Below are positions 12,783-24,330 of a DNA stretch of 64,000 nucleotides, piece by piece (within the stretch, counting starts at the first letter, position 1; each line of letters starts with the position of its first letter). The notes under the pieces were generated by a model. It did not search any database. It had not been told where the DNA came from and saw only the letters and a program-made list of their open reading frames with translations. The position numbers and the translations under genes were made by a program. The stretch spans positions 9,193,086-9,257,085 of the forward strand of contig OZ024785.1 of assembly GCA_964017065.1 (NCBI GenBank). The letters are read 5' to 3'. This stretch comes from Haliclona indistincta. Lineage: Eukaryota > Porifera > Demospongiae > Haplosclerida > Chalinidae.

Positions 12783-14850
12783 CTATGTTCTATTGATCAC
12801 ACCATATGCTGGGCACTCCTTCATCTCAATATTGCTGCTCTGTGGTGAGAATGCTACTGCTGGTATATTCTCATATGAAGGACGAGTCTGTACTGAACTC
12901 TGAGACAATGGATCAATATTCTCATACGTTGGGACAGGAGTAGATGGAACAGTCAACGCAGCTCTTTGCTTCTGCAAAATTATGTTGGTCATTCAAATTT
13001 TTAAAACAATATACCTTGACTTGTTTATTGCAGTACAAAAGTAAGAACACAGAACTTAGAATAATTCCTGATACAATAATTGTCACTAAACCTGTGCGTG
13101 ATGCATTGTTATGATAATAAGTACAGTACCTATATAACTTACCAACAGCAACTACTACTGACACAATCACTATTGTACTAGTGTCACTGGATGGTAGACT
13201 AGTTGATACTGATAGTGAGTTTACACAAATCGAATAAGGCAATGTACTGTTGCAGGTACTGACCAGTATTGGATGATGATACAGTATTTTGAGTTGATGA
13301 TGTAGTAGTAGTGACATCAGGAACAGACACTCCTGCTATAGTAACTGGTGCTACAACATTGATGTCTTCTTCAGCATCAGCATCAGTAACTATGATAGTG
13401 TATGATGGGTTAGGGTCTACTTCTATGCAACCAGCAGTCTGATCAATTGTTCCATTATGCTCAGTTCCAGTTGTACTACATCTAAACAAGATGAAAGAAC
13501 TAGCTGGTTCAACATGACCCTCAACATATTCAATTCTAAGACACACTCTTCCATTTTCTACGTTCATCACTGTAGCATTGCTTAAATCAAAGGTGCCTGT
13601 AGAATTAATACTTGATAAAAAATTTTAAATGATCTTTTTGATATCACAATGCTTCAGTTCAAAAAGTTTGACACTTTATGTAAGCAGCACTCACTAATCA
13701 CAACTGGTTGTGACTGCTGTACCACTCCTCCATTATAGTGTATATTCAATGTTGCTGTGTACTTCCTGTTCTCCATTAGGTCAGTGAATGTAGCCATCAC
13801 TCTCCTCTCTCCATCAGGTAACATGCTCACTGTACCATTAGTACTAGTACAAGATGAGTTCAGACATGCTTCAACAGTAACATGGCTGATAGCATTTGTA
13901 CACACAGATATTTCCTGTACACAAAATATTGATACAAATTTTGTTATCACCACATGTTGCAGGATTAATGATTACCTCAAAATCAAAAGTGTATGTCCAG
14001 TTGGTGTTTGTAGTCCTCAAGGTATTCATCAATTTCACATCACTTACTATTCTCATACATACATGTAAAATCAAGTCAACATGCAGTAATGTCTCACTTG
14101 AGGAAGGTGTTTGTGTCATAATAATTGTAGCATTGCCAGTTCCTGCTCCATTCACTGCTGTTACCTCTACCTCCAGTGTCTCTCCCAGACTGCTCACACT
14201 ATAAAGGTACTCAGTGGTGTTTGTTGTGTCAGTCCTCAACATCATTCCATTAGTATCTGTTATGTTGATTATGTAGTTAATGGCTACCCCTTCCAGGCTG
14301 CTAGGAGCAATCCATGTGAAGTGTAGTGTAGAGCTGTCAACTGTAGTACTGATCAAGTTGCTAACTGGTGACAGGACACCTGCAGTTTACAATAATTCTC
14401 TATCTAGTTGTATAATGATCGAATTCTGTTACCTTGAATCATCAATACTGCAAAGCTCTGGTTAAAACCACCATTCATAGCTGTAGCAGTACAGACAATA
14501 CTAATACTGGTCTGGTCAGATGGAGCTATAAAGTTGAGTGTTACTAGTCTGTCTCCATTTGGTAGATCACTGCCACCAACAACACTGCCTTCTACTGTTG
14601 GATTAGTAGTTATACCTAAACTAGTCAGTTCACTCGCTGGAGCAGCACATGTGAACTCCATCATTGTACCAGCACTGACATTTCTTGACTGAGGTGTGGT
14701 TGAATACACTAGTTCTGCTGCATAGCTACCTGATACATAAAAGAAACAAAACAATACTTGTTAAAGAACTCTAGCTCTCTTTGATACAACTTGATCCATG
14801 CAGTCCTTACCTCTGGTAAACAGTACTAAGCTAGCAAGGAGCAGCAACAT
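12783..14850 (-). CDS. Receptor B1: Ig/FN3 type I receptor with YENI-YENI-YGVI tail (about 524 aa)
   Basis: Nine exons with consensus splice sites and matching phases: 14811-14850 signal (MLLLLASLVLFTRG), 14433-14729 Ig-like domain with two Cys but no core Trp, 14098-14379 FN3, 13976-14046 plus 13695-13914 second FN3-like domain, 13264-13596 Cys-containing third beta-sandwich-like domain, 13143-13208 stalk and start of the hydrophobic segment, 13015-13091 TM helix ending YCNKQVK, 12783-12971 tail. The tail has PTYENI, PSYENI and PAYGVI. YENI fits the Grb2 SH2 consensus pYxN and, as a pair 13 residues apart, is ITAM-like with a longer spacer. The protein is predicted to bind an unknown ligand at the cell surface and signal through tyrosine phosphorylation; that role is inferred from architecture only. 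This is the reference gene model for the other B copies. Confidence 0.85.
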
Positions 14851-14898
14851 CTGAAGAGTCAGTGATAAAGTGATCATTAAGTAAACAAGTTCACAGAT

Positions 14899-14904
14899 CA
14901 CGTG
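14899..14904. promoter_or_regulatory. CACGTG box in B1 promoter
   Basis: CACGTG within a block (GATCACGTGCTCAC, then ATATTTACTGTCACAAC) conserved upstream of B and C receptor ATGs, here 49 bases from the B1 start. It is an E-box consensus for bHLH-type factors; function is inferred from conservation between copies. Confidence 0.5.
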
Positions 14905-14922
14905 CTCACAAAATATTTACTG

Positions 14923-15272
14923 TCACAACAGATGATAAATATTCACACCTCTCACAATAGTGTTATTGTGTTCTAGTAGAGCAGTAAATGATAGCACTAG
15001 TCGTTTTTCACTGCCAGGAAGGCTTTGAATAACCACATTGGTTTCAATAACATTCAGATTAGTGCTCCTAGTAATGAAATTTTGACTGTTTGTAGTAGCA
15101 CAAGTGAAGTCCACCAGCTGACCTAAACTGGTAGTAATGCTTCAGTTTATGTGGCAGCACTCACAAGTACAATTCCTGTTATAGCTAACACAGAATAATA
15201 ATGATATTTAATCCATCATAGATTCTTACCTCTACTAAACAGCAGCAAGCTAGCAAAGAGTAGTCGTCGCAT
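14923..15272 (-). pseudogene. 5' stub of a C-type receptor (signal exon and Ig exon remnant)
   Basis: A signal exon at about 15230-15272 (MRRLLFASLLLFSRG, with GT donor) is followed by a decayed Ig exon closely related to that of receptor C1 (50520-50819). The Ig exon has a TAA stop in its first 20 codons and an internal deletion, then an open stretch containing TALLEHNNTIVR. No FN3 or later exons follow; the stub abuts the promoter of B1. The same arrangement recurs at 63757-64000 upstream of B8. Confidence 0.75.
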
Positions 15273-15938
15273 TCAAATAGTGATGGTGAGTAAACAAGCA
15301 TTACTCACGTGATCACAGTGTGTCACAACAAAAACATTATGCCAAACAGTATTCATTACTTTGTCAGATACATGTACATTATGAAAAATGAGTACTAAAT
15401 ATACTACAACTAATTAACATTATGCCTAATAATGTTCTACTAATGGAGCACACAAAGGTGTGTTGTAACTTCTCCTAGCATGCAGGTACCACACTCAAGC
15501 CAGTGAGGTCAGTAGCTCCACTATTGTAACATGAATCAATTGATTAACAACATAAATATTATTTTCTATTTTCTTTCTCGAAAAGGTCATTGATATAACT
15601 GAAACTGTTGTTGGTGAGCAACAGCAGAATAACATGTTATTTTTATGTCATTGAATAACTGAGCTTCGTATTTTTATCAACTTTCATTGTGTGGGTGTCA
15701 ACCATCTCTGTATGAAGCACAGTAAACAGTGTATCATTGGGTCATGTATTGTACTAACATCACCTTGTGGTGTTTTCTATGTGTATTGCATCGGTAATGA
15801 TTGTTTTTGTGTGCTCCTTTGAACTTTTACAGTATAATATAGTGGTATAATATAATATAGTGGTACTCAAATGTCTGCACTCATGTTAAAATGATTTAAT
15901 CATGACGAATTGCATAATTGTTATATTAAAATTCTTCT
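15273..15938. other. Spacer between C-type stub and B2 tail
   Basis: Contains a CACGTG at 15306-15311, a fragment near 15600-15650 that resembles the 5' end of the Death-domain exon and the AATAACATGTTATT palindrome, and sequence shared with the spacers at 50990-51320 and 58150-58510. No intact gene was seen. Confidence 0.55.
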
Positions 15939-18900
15939 TTATGTTGTAGTGATCACACCATATGCTGGACACTCCTTCATCTCAATATTGCTGCTCTGTG
16001 GTGAGAATGCTACTGCTGGTATGTTCTCATATGAAGGAGCAGTCTGCACTGAACTCTGAGACAATGGATCAATATTCTCGTACGTTGGGACAGGAGCAGG
16101 TGGAACAGTCAACGCATCTCTTTGGTTCTGCAAAATTATGTTAGTCATTCAAAAATTTACATCCTTCAAAACAATATACCTTGACTTTTTTATTGGAGTA
16201 CAAAAGTAGGAACACAGAACTTAGAATAATTCCTGATACAATAATTGTCACTAAACCTGTACGTGATGCATTGTTATGATAATAAGTACAGTACCTATAT
16301 AACTTACCAACAGCAACTACTACTGACACAATCACTATTGTACTAGTGTCACTGGATGGTAGACTAGTTGATACTGATAGTGAGGTTACACAAATCGAAT
16401 AAGGCAATGTACTGTTGCAGGTACTGACCAGTATTGGATGATGTTACAGTATTTTGAGTTGATGATGTAGTTGTAGTGACATCAGGAACAGACACTCCTG
16501 TTATAGTAACTGGTGCTACAACATTGATGTCTTCTACAGCATCAGCATCAGTAGCAATGATAGTGTATGATGGGTTAGGGTCTACCTCTATGCAACCAGC
16601 AGTCTGATCAATTGTTCCATTATGCTCAGTTCCAGTTGTACTACATCTAAACAAGATGAAAGAACTAGCTGGTTCAACATGACCCTCAACATATTCAACA
16701 CTAAGACACACTCTTCCATTCTCTATGTTCATCACCGTAGCATTACATAGATCAAAGGTGCCTGTAGAATTAATACTTGATAAATTTTCTCACTCCAGGT
16801 GTTTAAATATTTACTAATCTTTTTTATATCAAACTGTTTCCGTTTATCATTTTTGACACTATGTAAGCAACACTCACTGATCTCTACTGATTGTGATTGT
16901 TGCTCCACCCCTCCATTATACAGTACAGTCATTGAGGCAGAGTATTTTCTGTTCTCTATAAGATCAAAGCTCACTAGAGCATTAGTGGTCCCTGTAGCAG
17001 ACGTGCTACTACCAACAACACAAGAATCAGCTGCGAGACAGCTTCTGAATGTCATTACGGGTTTTGCTTCAGTGCAAATGACCTGGTTCTATACAAGAAT
17101 AATAAAATAATTATAATTATGTCGTAAATAATTATATGTCGTGGTCAGATTCCTCACATCGATTGTAAATGGGATCATCCAGGAAGTGGTGCTTCGTTGA
17201 ATGTTGCTCTTATCAATGGAGATAGGGATGGTAACACCAGCAGCTATTGAAATAAAAACACAATGCATAAGTAGCTAAAACATACATACCACAGTCAAGA
17301 GCAGGTCAAGAGTAAACTAAACAAGAACTGTTGCTTTAAAAACATGTGTTGTTCGTTGTATAATTTCCATAATGCGAACCGTTGGATAATATAGCACGGG
17401 CACAGGGGGTACGACAAGCTAATTTATTCTGACGTAGCTGCACGTAGGCAATACTTTAGTAAATCAAAATACATTCTGACTTTCCTGGTCTGCTACATCT
17501 TTAGAGGACAATTTGAATGGTAAGTATGTTGCTACCACTGCCCAAGACCTTTCATTTAAGCTACCTTACCCCACCCTTACCCCTTTTAGTTGCAGTACAG
17601 AGAGATGAAGATAGAGAATTGGTTGGTAAAAAGTTTCACCCAAGAAAGCACCAATGTGATCAAAACAGCATTGCTATCATTCTAGAGCATCATTCAGTTA
17701 ATAATGTAAAGAAATTTCGGCTGTGGCGCACAAACTCTGGCACAAGTGTTGTCCAATTACTGTAACAGCATATAACTAATTGTTTCAGCTATTTTCTGTA
17801 GATTGTCCTGGAATATTACTTGCCTTGATCTGGAGTGTAAACTATGCACATGCACCTGAGCTCGATACCATGTACTATAGCACGATGGCAAACTGTTTAA
17901 ACTATCCTGCATACATTCCAAAGTTCGTTAGTGGGCGTGTCGTATGTCAGCAATAATTATGTCAAATTAAATTAGCTTGTTGTACTCCAGGCAGAGGAGG
18001 TTGGAAGCATTGATATTCAGTCATGTGACATGTAAAATGTTTAAATTCACTCCATATCAAAATGTATGGTAAATCTTAGTTGTCAATTTTTACGCTATTC
18101 TCTGGACAGAATTTAACGAATTTAGTATGAATCGAAAGGTCTTGCAAAGCAGATTACAAATATGCGATCTGCCCAATCCATCCCATGGGTCCCTGAGTTG
18201 CTATGGGCAAGAAAGTGGTGAAGATTCTCAACAGTGGAAAACACTACAGTTATTGCTTGTGCAAGCAATCAGCTTATTGACAAGTCTGCTACAGACATCC
18301 TGAAGCAAAATCTTAGCGTTTAATAACGGCGAGCAAAGAGACAGCTCCCTTGTTACCTGCAAAACCCAATATACAGCTGACAAGACCTGGTCAGGGCTAG
18401 AACTAAGAAAGTCGCTAAAATGTAAGCTGTTTCAGAGCAGAATGATTCCTGAATCCAGCACAAGTGTGCTGTCTACTGGAGCTGTGCTACTTCTTCCTAG
18501 ATTTCACAACATACAGAGAACAGAAACTGGTGCAGTGCACTATACAAATAGCTAAACCGGTATTCTAAGATCATATCTTTAAGTAAGACCAGTAATCAAG
18601 CTCTATTTTACAAAGAATCCACAGATGAGTTCGAGTGCTGTATCATAACGCTATTGAGCCACGCCTCACAATGGAATGTTAGCTATGCTCATTTAAAAAT
18701 CACATGCGCATACTAATGCTTCCAACCTCCTCTGCCCCCCAGGGAAGTTATAGCACGGTGGGCGGAGACTGACCCTGGCTCGATCAACCTCAAGAAAAAT
18801 TTTCCCGGGCACAAGGACAGTGGCAAGCAGTCGTGCAACAAGCACTGTCTGCTCGTGGGGGAGTTATTGCGCTCGGGTACGCCCCTCACGCAATAATTCC

Positions 18901-19729
18901 TGTATTGCACTCGCAAAGGTGCTTTAACTAGTTAGTATTGTTGTGTTGGACATAATGATGTCTATGCTACATTGTTACCTGTTTCAGGGATATCCACTGT
19001 TATTTCACTTCCTGCTCCTTGTCCTGCTTGGTTTGTTGCAGTCACCATTATTGTATAAGTTTCTCCTAAAGCATCCGGTATATACAGGTATTCAGTTGTG
19101 TCGGAGGAGAACATGATTGGGAGATCAGTATCGACGTTTACACCAATAGTGTAGTTCAGTATAAGGACTCCTTGTAGAGTGTAGGGAGCAGTCCAGGTGA
19201 GACGTAGTGTACAGTGATCCACCTCAGTACTGGTCAGGTTACCAACAGGTGACAAGGGACCTACAGACAGAATGATTTATGTACTGCTTACTCTCTAGAG
19301 AGCATTGAGCACCTTGAATGAGCAATAGCGCAGGAGGTGAATTCTCAAAGATTCCCGTTCCATTGATAACTCCACCAGCACTACATGATATATTTGTGTT
19401 GTTAAACCCTGCCGAAGCTGTGAATGTTGCTGTTACATGCCTTACACCATCAGGTGTAAGAGTATTTGGTGAGATTTCTACATCAGCACCCGACAGCCCA
19501 TTCCAAGAGAGAGTGACTATTGCTCCATTGGGAACCGTACAGGTGAACATTACTGTAGAGTGTAGACTAACGTTTCTTGAGACAGGATATTCTGAGAATA
19601 CAGCATCATTCCCTGTAGTGGACAGAGTTTGTTCAACTAGTCACGAGTCGCAAGTTACAGAAAACTCATCGTCCTACCTTCGATAAGCAGCGTAAATAAC
19701 GCAATAAAGCATAATAGAGTCGTCTTCAT
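15939..19729 (-). CDS. Receptor B2: divergent ectodomain on the common tail (about 531 aa)
   Basis: Exons 19678-19729 signal (MKTTLLCFIALFTLLIEG), 19313-19612 Ig-like, 18979-19260 FN3, 17158-17243 and 16878-17088 second FN3-like domain, 16429-16761 domain 4, 16308-16373, 16180-16256 TM, 15939-16127 tail. All phases fit. The signal, Ig, FN3 and exons 4-5 differ strongly from other copies: the Ig has the core Trp (LSWNGLSG), and the second domain has its own Cys set (RSCLAADSC). From domain 4 to the stop it is nearly identical to B1, including both YENI motifs and YGVI. The sharp change in similarity points to gene conversion or exon exchange. Intron 3 (17244-18978) is enlarged by inserted sequence. 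Confidence 0.85.
17244..18978. repeat. Enlarged intron 3 of B2 with inverted-repeat insertion
   Basis: GCAGAGGAGGTTGGAAGCAT at 17993-18012 returns inverted at 18717-18736, suggesting an inserted element of about 740 bp. A stretch at about 18128-18560 has an interrupted plus-strand reading frame that I cannot identify. The corresponding intron in other copies is only 50-60 bp. Confidence 0.5.
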
Positions 19730-20361
19730 TGCTGCCCCTTAGATAAACGAGTAAGATAATACCACAACGACGCTCTGTCAGTAGCTTACCAACTGTCCTT
19801 TATTACTGCATACAGCGTGGTATTTGTTAACACTTAGTTTCTTATAAGGCTTTTCACAGATCAGTCCTGCAAAAGAATATAGCCTGTTATTCGGGCCTTG
19901 TAAGTTGTAAGGCTTGCAAGCCAGAAAGAGGATTTCGTTTTCGACCTCGGGTATGTCAGCAAGAGATAAGCTACGCCCAATCCGTAGGTGGCAAATAATA
20001 TTTTATCGAATTCATAAGCTGAGCACAGTAAATTTTTCCTTAATCTCTCTAATGGGTCGTGCAGTGTGCTAACATTAGATTCCCTGGCTATGTGGTAGAG
20101 TAGCGTAGTACTAACAAGCCTGCCTACCTAGTTGACATCCTATTGTAGAATTATGTACACATGCTTGTGTGAAGAACTGAAACATGTGAATGCAAAGCAA
20201 TGATGTTGAGTTCCCTTATGACACACAAGAGGTTTATATTGTATATTGCGTTTAACAGTAATGTAAACACATTATTGTACCAAGCTCGTCTTACAACGTT
20301 CATTTTTCAATAATCAGACTTGTACAGAGTTAATTTTACTGTTATGTCACACCATCACTCA
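19730..20361. other. Left half of the B2-B3 spacer
   Basis: From about 20040 this matches the spacer preceding other tails (for example 45410-45760, 55520-55880, 61190-61540), and stops at 20361 where element H begins. The matching continuation starts at 42421. It shows that B2 and B3 were neighbours before the 22 kb insertion. Unlike four other spacers, it has no Death-domain exon. Confidence 0.7.
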
Positions 20362-22008
20362 AAGAAAATCAAAAGATTTCTAACGAAATCAAAAGGATGT
20401 AGGGATAAAGAAATCTGTTACTGGTCCACAATGTAAACCAACAAGGAGCAAGCATGGAATGGTGGTCAGTGTACATTTGGATCAGTCAATTTCTAATATT
20501 AAACAAAATTAAAAATACTATAAAATCAGTATTTTCTATTTTCAACAATGCAATTCAAAGTGTCAAAAACCAAATTTCAATTAGTAAATCAAGGAATCGG
20601 ACTGAGAGTACTGGGCTGTCTACGTGTAACAGTGCTGGGACTCTTTCCTTAGTATGTTAATTTTGTTGCTGTGTGTGCGTGCGTGCCGGTGCGTGGGTGG
20701 GTGAGTGAGTGAGTGGGGTGGGTGGGTGTGTGTCAGAGTGTTATTTTCTTTCCTTCTGCCTTCCATCTCTCTCTGCAGCCAACATGAATGGAGTTGTGTT
20801 CATGTGCATTAGCCATTTCCTATCTCTGTGACAATAGTCAAGGTTTGTGCGACAGTCTTTTATTACTCTCAGATTGTTTATTTCCTAACAGCTGTAAAGT
20901 GAACTGTGCAAGCTTTCAAGAAGCAAACATCACTATCTAGGTATGGATTTTTGTCAACTGAGTGTTTGATTCATTGTTGTTTGTTTAGATTAAGTGTTGG
21001 TTGCTTGTCCATCTAGACTCACTTGGAATCTCAACCAAGGTGTGTGTGTGTGGGTGGGTGTGTGTCAGAGTGTGCGTGCGTGCGTGTGTGTGTGATGGAT
21101 TCATTGTTATTATAGACATTTCGTATCCTGGATGAGTTGCTAGGAGAGGTTGGTAACTTGTCTAGAGCAATGTCTGGTTATGATGATAGACTGGTAGCAC
21201 TGAGAACAGCAATGGAGGACAGTAACAAGAACCTGATCACTTAACCCTTGCACGTCTACACACACAGGGTAAATACTCCCATGCATAACTCAGTATGTGT
21301 TGGTCTCTTTTGCTTGTACTGATTTTGGAGCCTTTTCATCCACTGTTGTGTTATTAGTGTTGTCATTATAGTGGTATGGTAGGTAAATGAATTGATTTTT
21401 CTCTCTTCACAACACAGGAGCCGTCATCAGATGGGTGTGCATTATGGCGTGTAAAGCTGACAAGTCTGATCGTAAAGACAACCACGTCACTATGTTGCAA
21501 TTGTACTGTGATAATAATTAATTTGTTTGACTGTTGAAAAATTTTTATTCATTCATTGATTATTGACTACCAATCGATAGTAGTATTTTCACAGAAATAA
21601 TAATTATTCAGTCTAAAAATGAAAACAAACTGTGGGCATGGTATTATAATTAGTTTGCTAGTCAGTGCGACAATGCTACTCAGACCACTGCAAAGTGATT
21701 GGAGGGGATTGCATCGACGGTCACACAGCATGATGTATAACAGCACTGCATAGAGCACTAGATGTAAGTGTGTAACTGCTATTGCCATCCTGCTGATTTC
21801 ACAGCTGAGATGGGTGTTCACTAAACTAGCTAGGTACAGACCCGTTGCATTAGATACAATGTGTTATTGCGAGCCTGATAGAGGAAATTTCAGCATGGTT
21901 TAGAGCTTGCCATTGAAATAACTTACTGAATCCTCAGACCCTAATTCCACCTATTAATCCTTACACTCATGGTCAAATCCTTACACTCATGGTGCAGCTA
22001 CGACTGTA

Positions 22009-22066
22009 GAGAGGGACTCGATCCTTTTCTTATGTGATATAACATACCAACTGTCGTGTTCATGAT
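22009..22066 (+). pseudogene. Integrase C-terminal fragment in G1 (last ~19 codons)
   Basis: Matches the last codons of the G2 integrase gene (FLCDITYxLSCS then stop), with a 4-base insertion. It follows a CTCATGGTGCAGCTACGACTGT unit-like sequence, the same junction as in G2, where the 57-bp satellite borders the gene end. Confidence 0.7.
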
Positions 22067-22761
22067 TATTTTTGATAATAATTCTTATTGTAGGTTGCTA
22101 TAGTGGTGATGACAGACTCAATAACACATGACTTCTATGCAACTTGTCCCATGTTTTGTGTTTCTCTATTACTCACACTAACATAAACGGGTCCAGGCCC
22201 GGGCATGTCCGGGCAATGCCCGAGCCAATGCTGGAATTTCTACATTTGGAAATGGCCTAGATAACTGGGTAGTTGATTTCTGCATTTAAAGTGGCATATT
22301 TTCAAAGGCCCAAGCTCTGGGACCATTGATGAAATCGCTGGCTCTTCGTGCTATCAGCACAATAGTGTTAAATTATTTAACCATGCATGCCTACTATAAA
22401 TAATGATGAACCCAGGCGAAAGTGAATTTCTGTAGCCGCCTATGCACACTTTATAAGTATACAATCAGTGATTACTATTATCATCACACACTGTCTCTTT
22501 GTAATAAATTTAATTTTTCCTCTCTTCACAACACAGGAGCTGTCATCAGATACTATACCATCAGATGAGTGTGTATTATGGCATGCAAGGGAACACAAAG
22601 ACTACCACACTATGATGCTGCAATTGTACTGTGATAATGTTTAAATATTGACAACTTTCAATGATTATCGAGAATTAAGAAAGTAATCAATCAGAGGGTT
22701 GCTATTGACAATTGTGTGGTGAGGTTAAATCACAGCATCTTATGGAGTCCTATATACTGAA

Positions 22762-22992
22762 GCAGCTGACAACTACAGAAATTCTGGCGGCCGTTTAATA
22801 GACCCACATGGTTTTGCAACTGATCCTATCTTGGACAACACCAAAATTGTGATATGAGAGAGAGCAATTACAGATTTATAGCTACCAACATTCGACCAAA
22901 TATTTTCTTCTTTAGTTAATGGCAATTCTAGACCTTTTAGAGAAGCCTTGCTCTTTTACTGTGATGTGAATTATAGGCTTTCTTGTTCATAG
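22762..22992 (+). pseudogene. Integrase C-terminal fragment in G1 (about 77 codons, two stops)
   Basis: One plus-strand frame reads GGRLIDPHGFATDPILD, then TFDQIFSSLVNG, then PFREALLFYCDVNYRLSCS and stop. This aligns with the C-terminus of the G2 integrase (GGRITDPAGFGIDPLL; SFDVIFSSAVNG; PFREGLLFLCDITYRLSCS). Two in-frame stops interrupt it. It represents a diverged, dead copy. Confidence 0.8.
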
Positions 22993-23329
22993 ATGTGAAC
23001 TCTGCATGCATGCATTAAGATTCAATAATGATGATAATAATTAGTATTATAATGCCCGCAAGGGAATAGTGAATATAAGACACTGTAACAGGCTAGTGAG
23101 AAATTAGAATGGAAAGTGTGGTCTCGTGCACGTGGATACGGAGGGAGCACTTGCAAGATAAACTGCATGGCATGACCATAACCACCACTGACAATATCAT
23201 TCTGTCTTCAGCAAGATCCCACAGTCTACGCCGATCTGTCCAATGTATGAAGCCGTCTGCTCAATAGATCAGGGAGGTGCTCGGTACAAGACCAGCACAC
23301 CAGAGTGTGGTGGTGTAGAGCTAGCTAGG

Positions 23330-24330
23330 GTCTAGAGCTCGCTTGTGCATTCTCCATGCATGCAGTCGTATAGATGTATCATAGAAAACTATCTACCATT
23401 AATGTAAGGACTTGACTACTATTACTAACATGCATGCAGAGGGAAAGTCCGGTAAGCTAGGGTCTAGAAGTTGACCGTGCTAAGCCTTTTTCCTGCTGCA
23501 GTATAAAAGATGTATGCCATTAGTTTTTGCAGTAAAACTACCTAGGGTCTAGAGCTCACTTGCATTCTCCAGTCGTAGATGTACTATTAATGTAACGACT
23601 TGACTGCTATTACCGTAAACGTGCAGACTGCGGTAAAACTATAGCTATACTAGGGTCTAGAAGGAATTGCCTGTGCTCAGTTTCATTGTTGAGTGCGGAT
23701 TTGACTGCATGCTATTACTAACATGCAGAGGGAAATTTCAGTAAAGTAGCTAGGGTCTAGAAGTTGACCGTGCTAAGTTTCTGCAGTGGTAAAGATGCAC
23801 CATTAGTGTAAGGACATGACTGCTACTACCCTGCAGAGGGAAATTCTAGTAAAACTAGCTAGGGTCTAGCTAACTGAGCACAGGCAACTTCTAGTCTAGA
23901 AGTTGCCTGTGCTCAGTTTCTGCAGTGGTATAGATGTACCATTTGTGTAAGGACTTGACTGCTACTAACCTAGCTGCAGAGGGAGATTCCAGTAAAACTA
24001 GTTAGGGTCTATAGAAGTTGCCTGTGCTCAGTTTCTGCAGTGGTACAATGTAAATGCACCATATATTGTGGATTTGACTGCTATTACTAATCTGCAGAAG
24101 GAAATTCCAGTAAAACTAGCTATAGGGTCTACAAGCTGTCGACTGCGGTCAGTTTATGCAGTGTGAGTGATAGATGCACCATTAGTGTAAGGATTTGACT
24201 GCTTTTGTTAGCTTGGTACTATGCTGCAGTGTCGATTTCAGTAAATCTACGTCTAGACATTAACTCATTTCACTGGGAAGTGCTGAATTTCCATCTGCAG
24301 TGGTATCATGCGTAATAGCAGTGAAGTCCT
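23330..24330. repeat. Degenerate minisatellite, units of about 110-120 bp
   Basis: Roughly eight imperfect units carry AGGGTCTAGAAGTTGCC, CAGTTTCTGCAGTGGTA, and GACTGCTATTACTAA...CTGCAGAGGGAAATT. Units differ by small indels. The GACTGCTATT...TGCAGAGGG part also occurs in the complement of the 57-bp satellite in G2 (29671-30411), so the two arrays are probably related. Confidence 0.7.

Noticed and set aside
17517..17765. 82-residue ORF in the B2 intron
   Set aside because: No homology recognised, no neighbouring exons, inside inserted repeat DNA.
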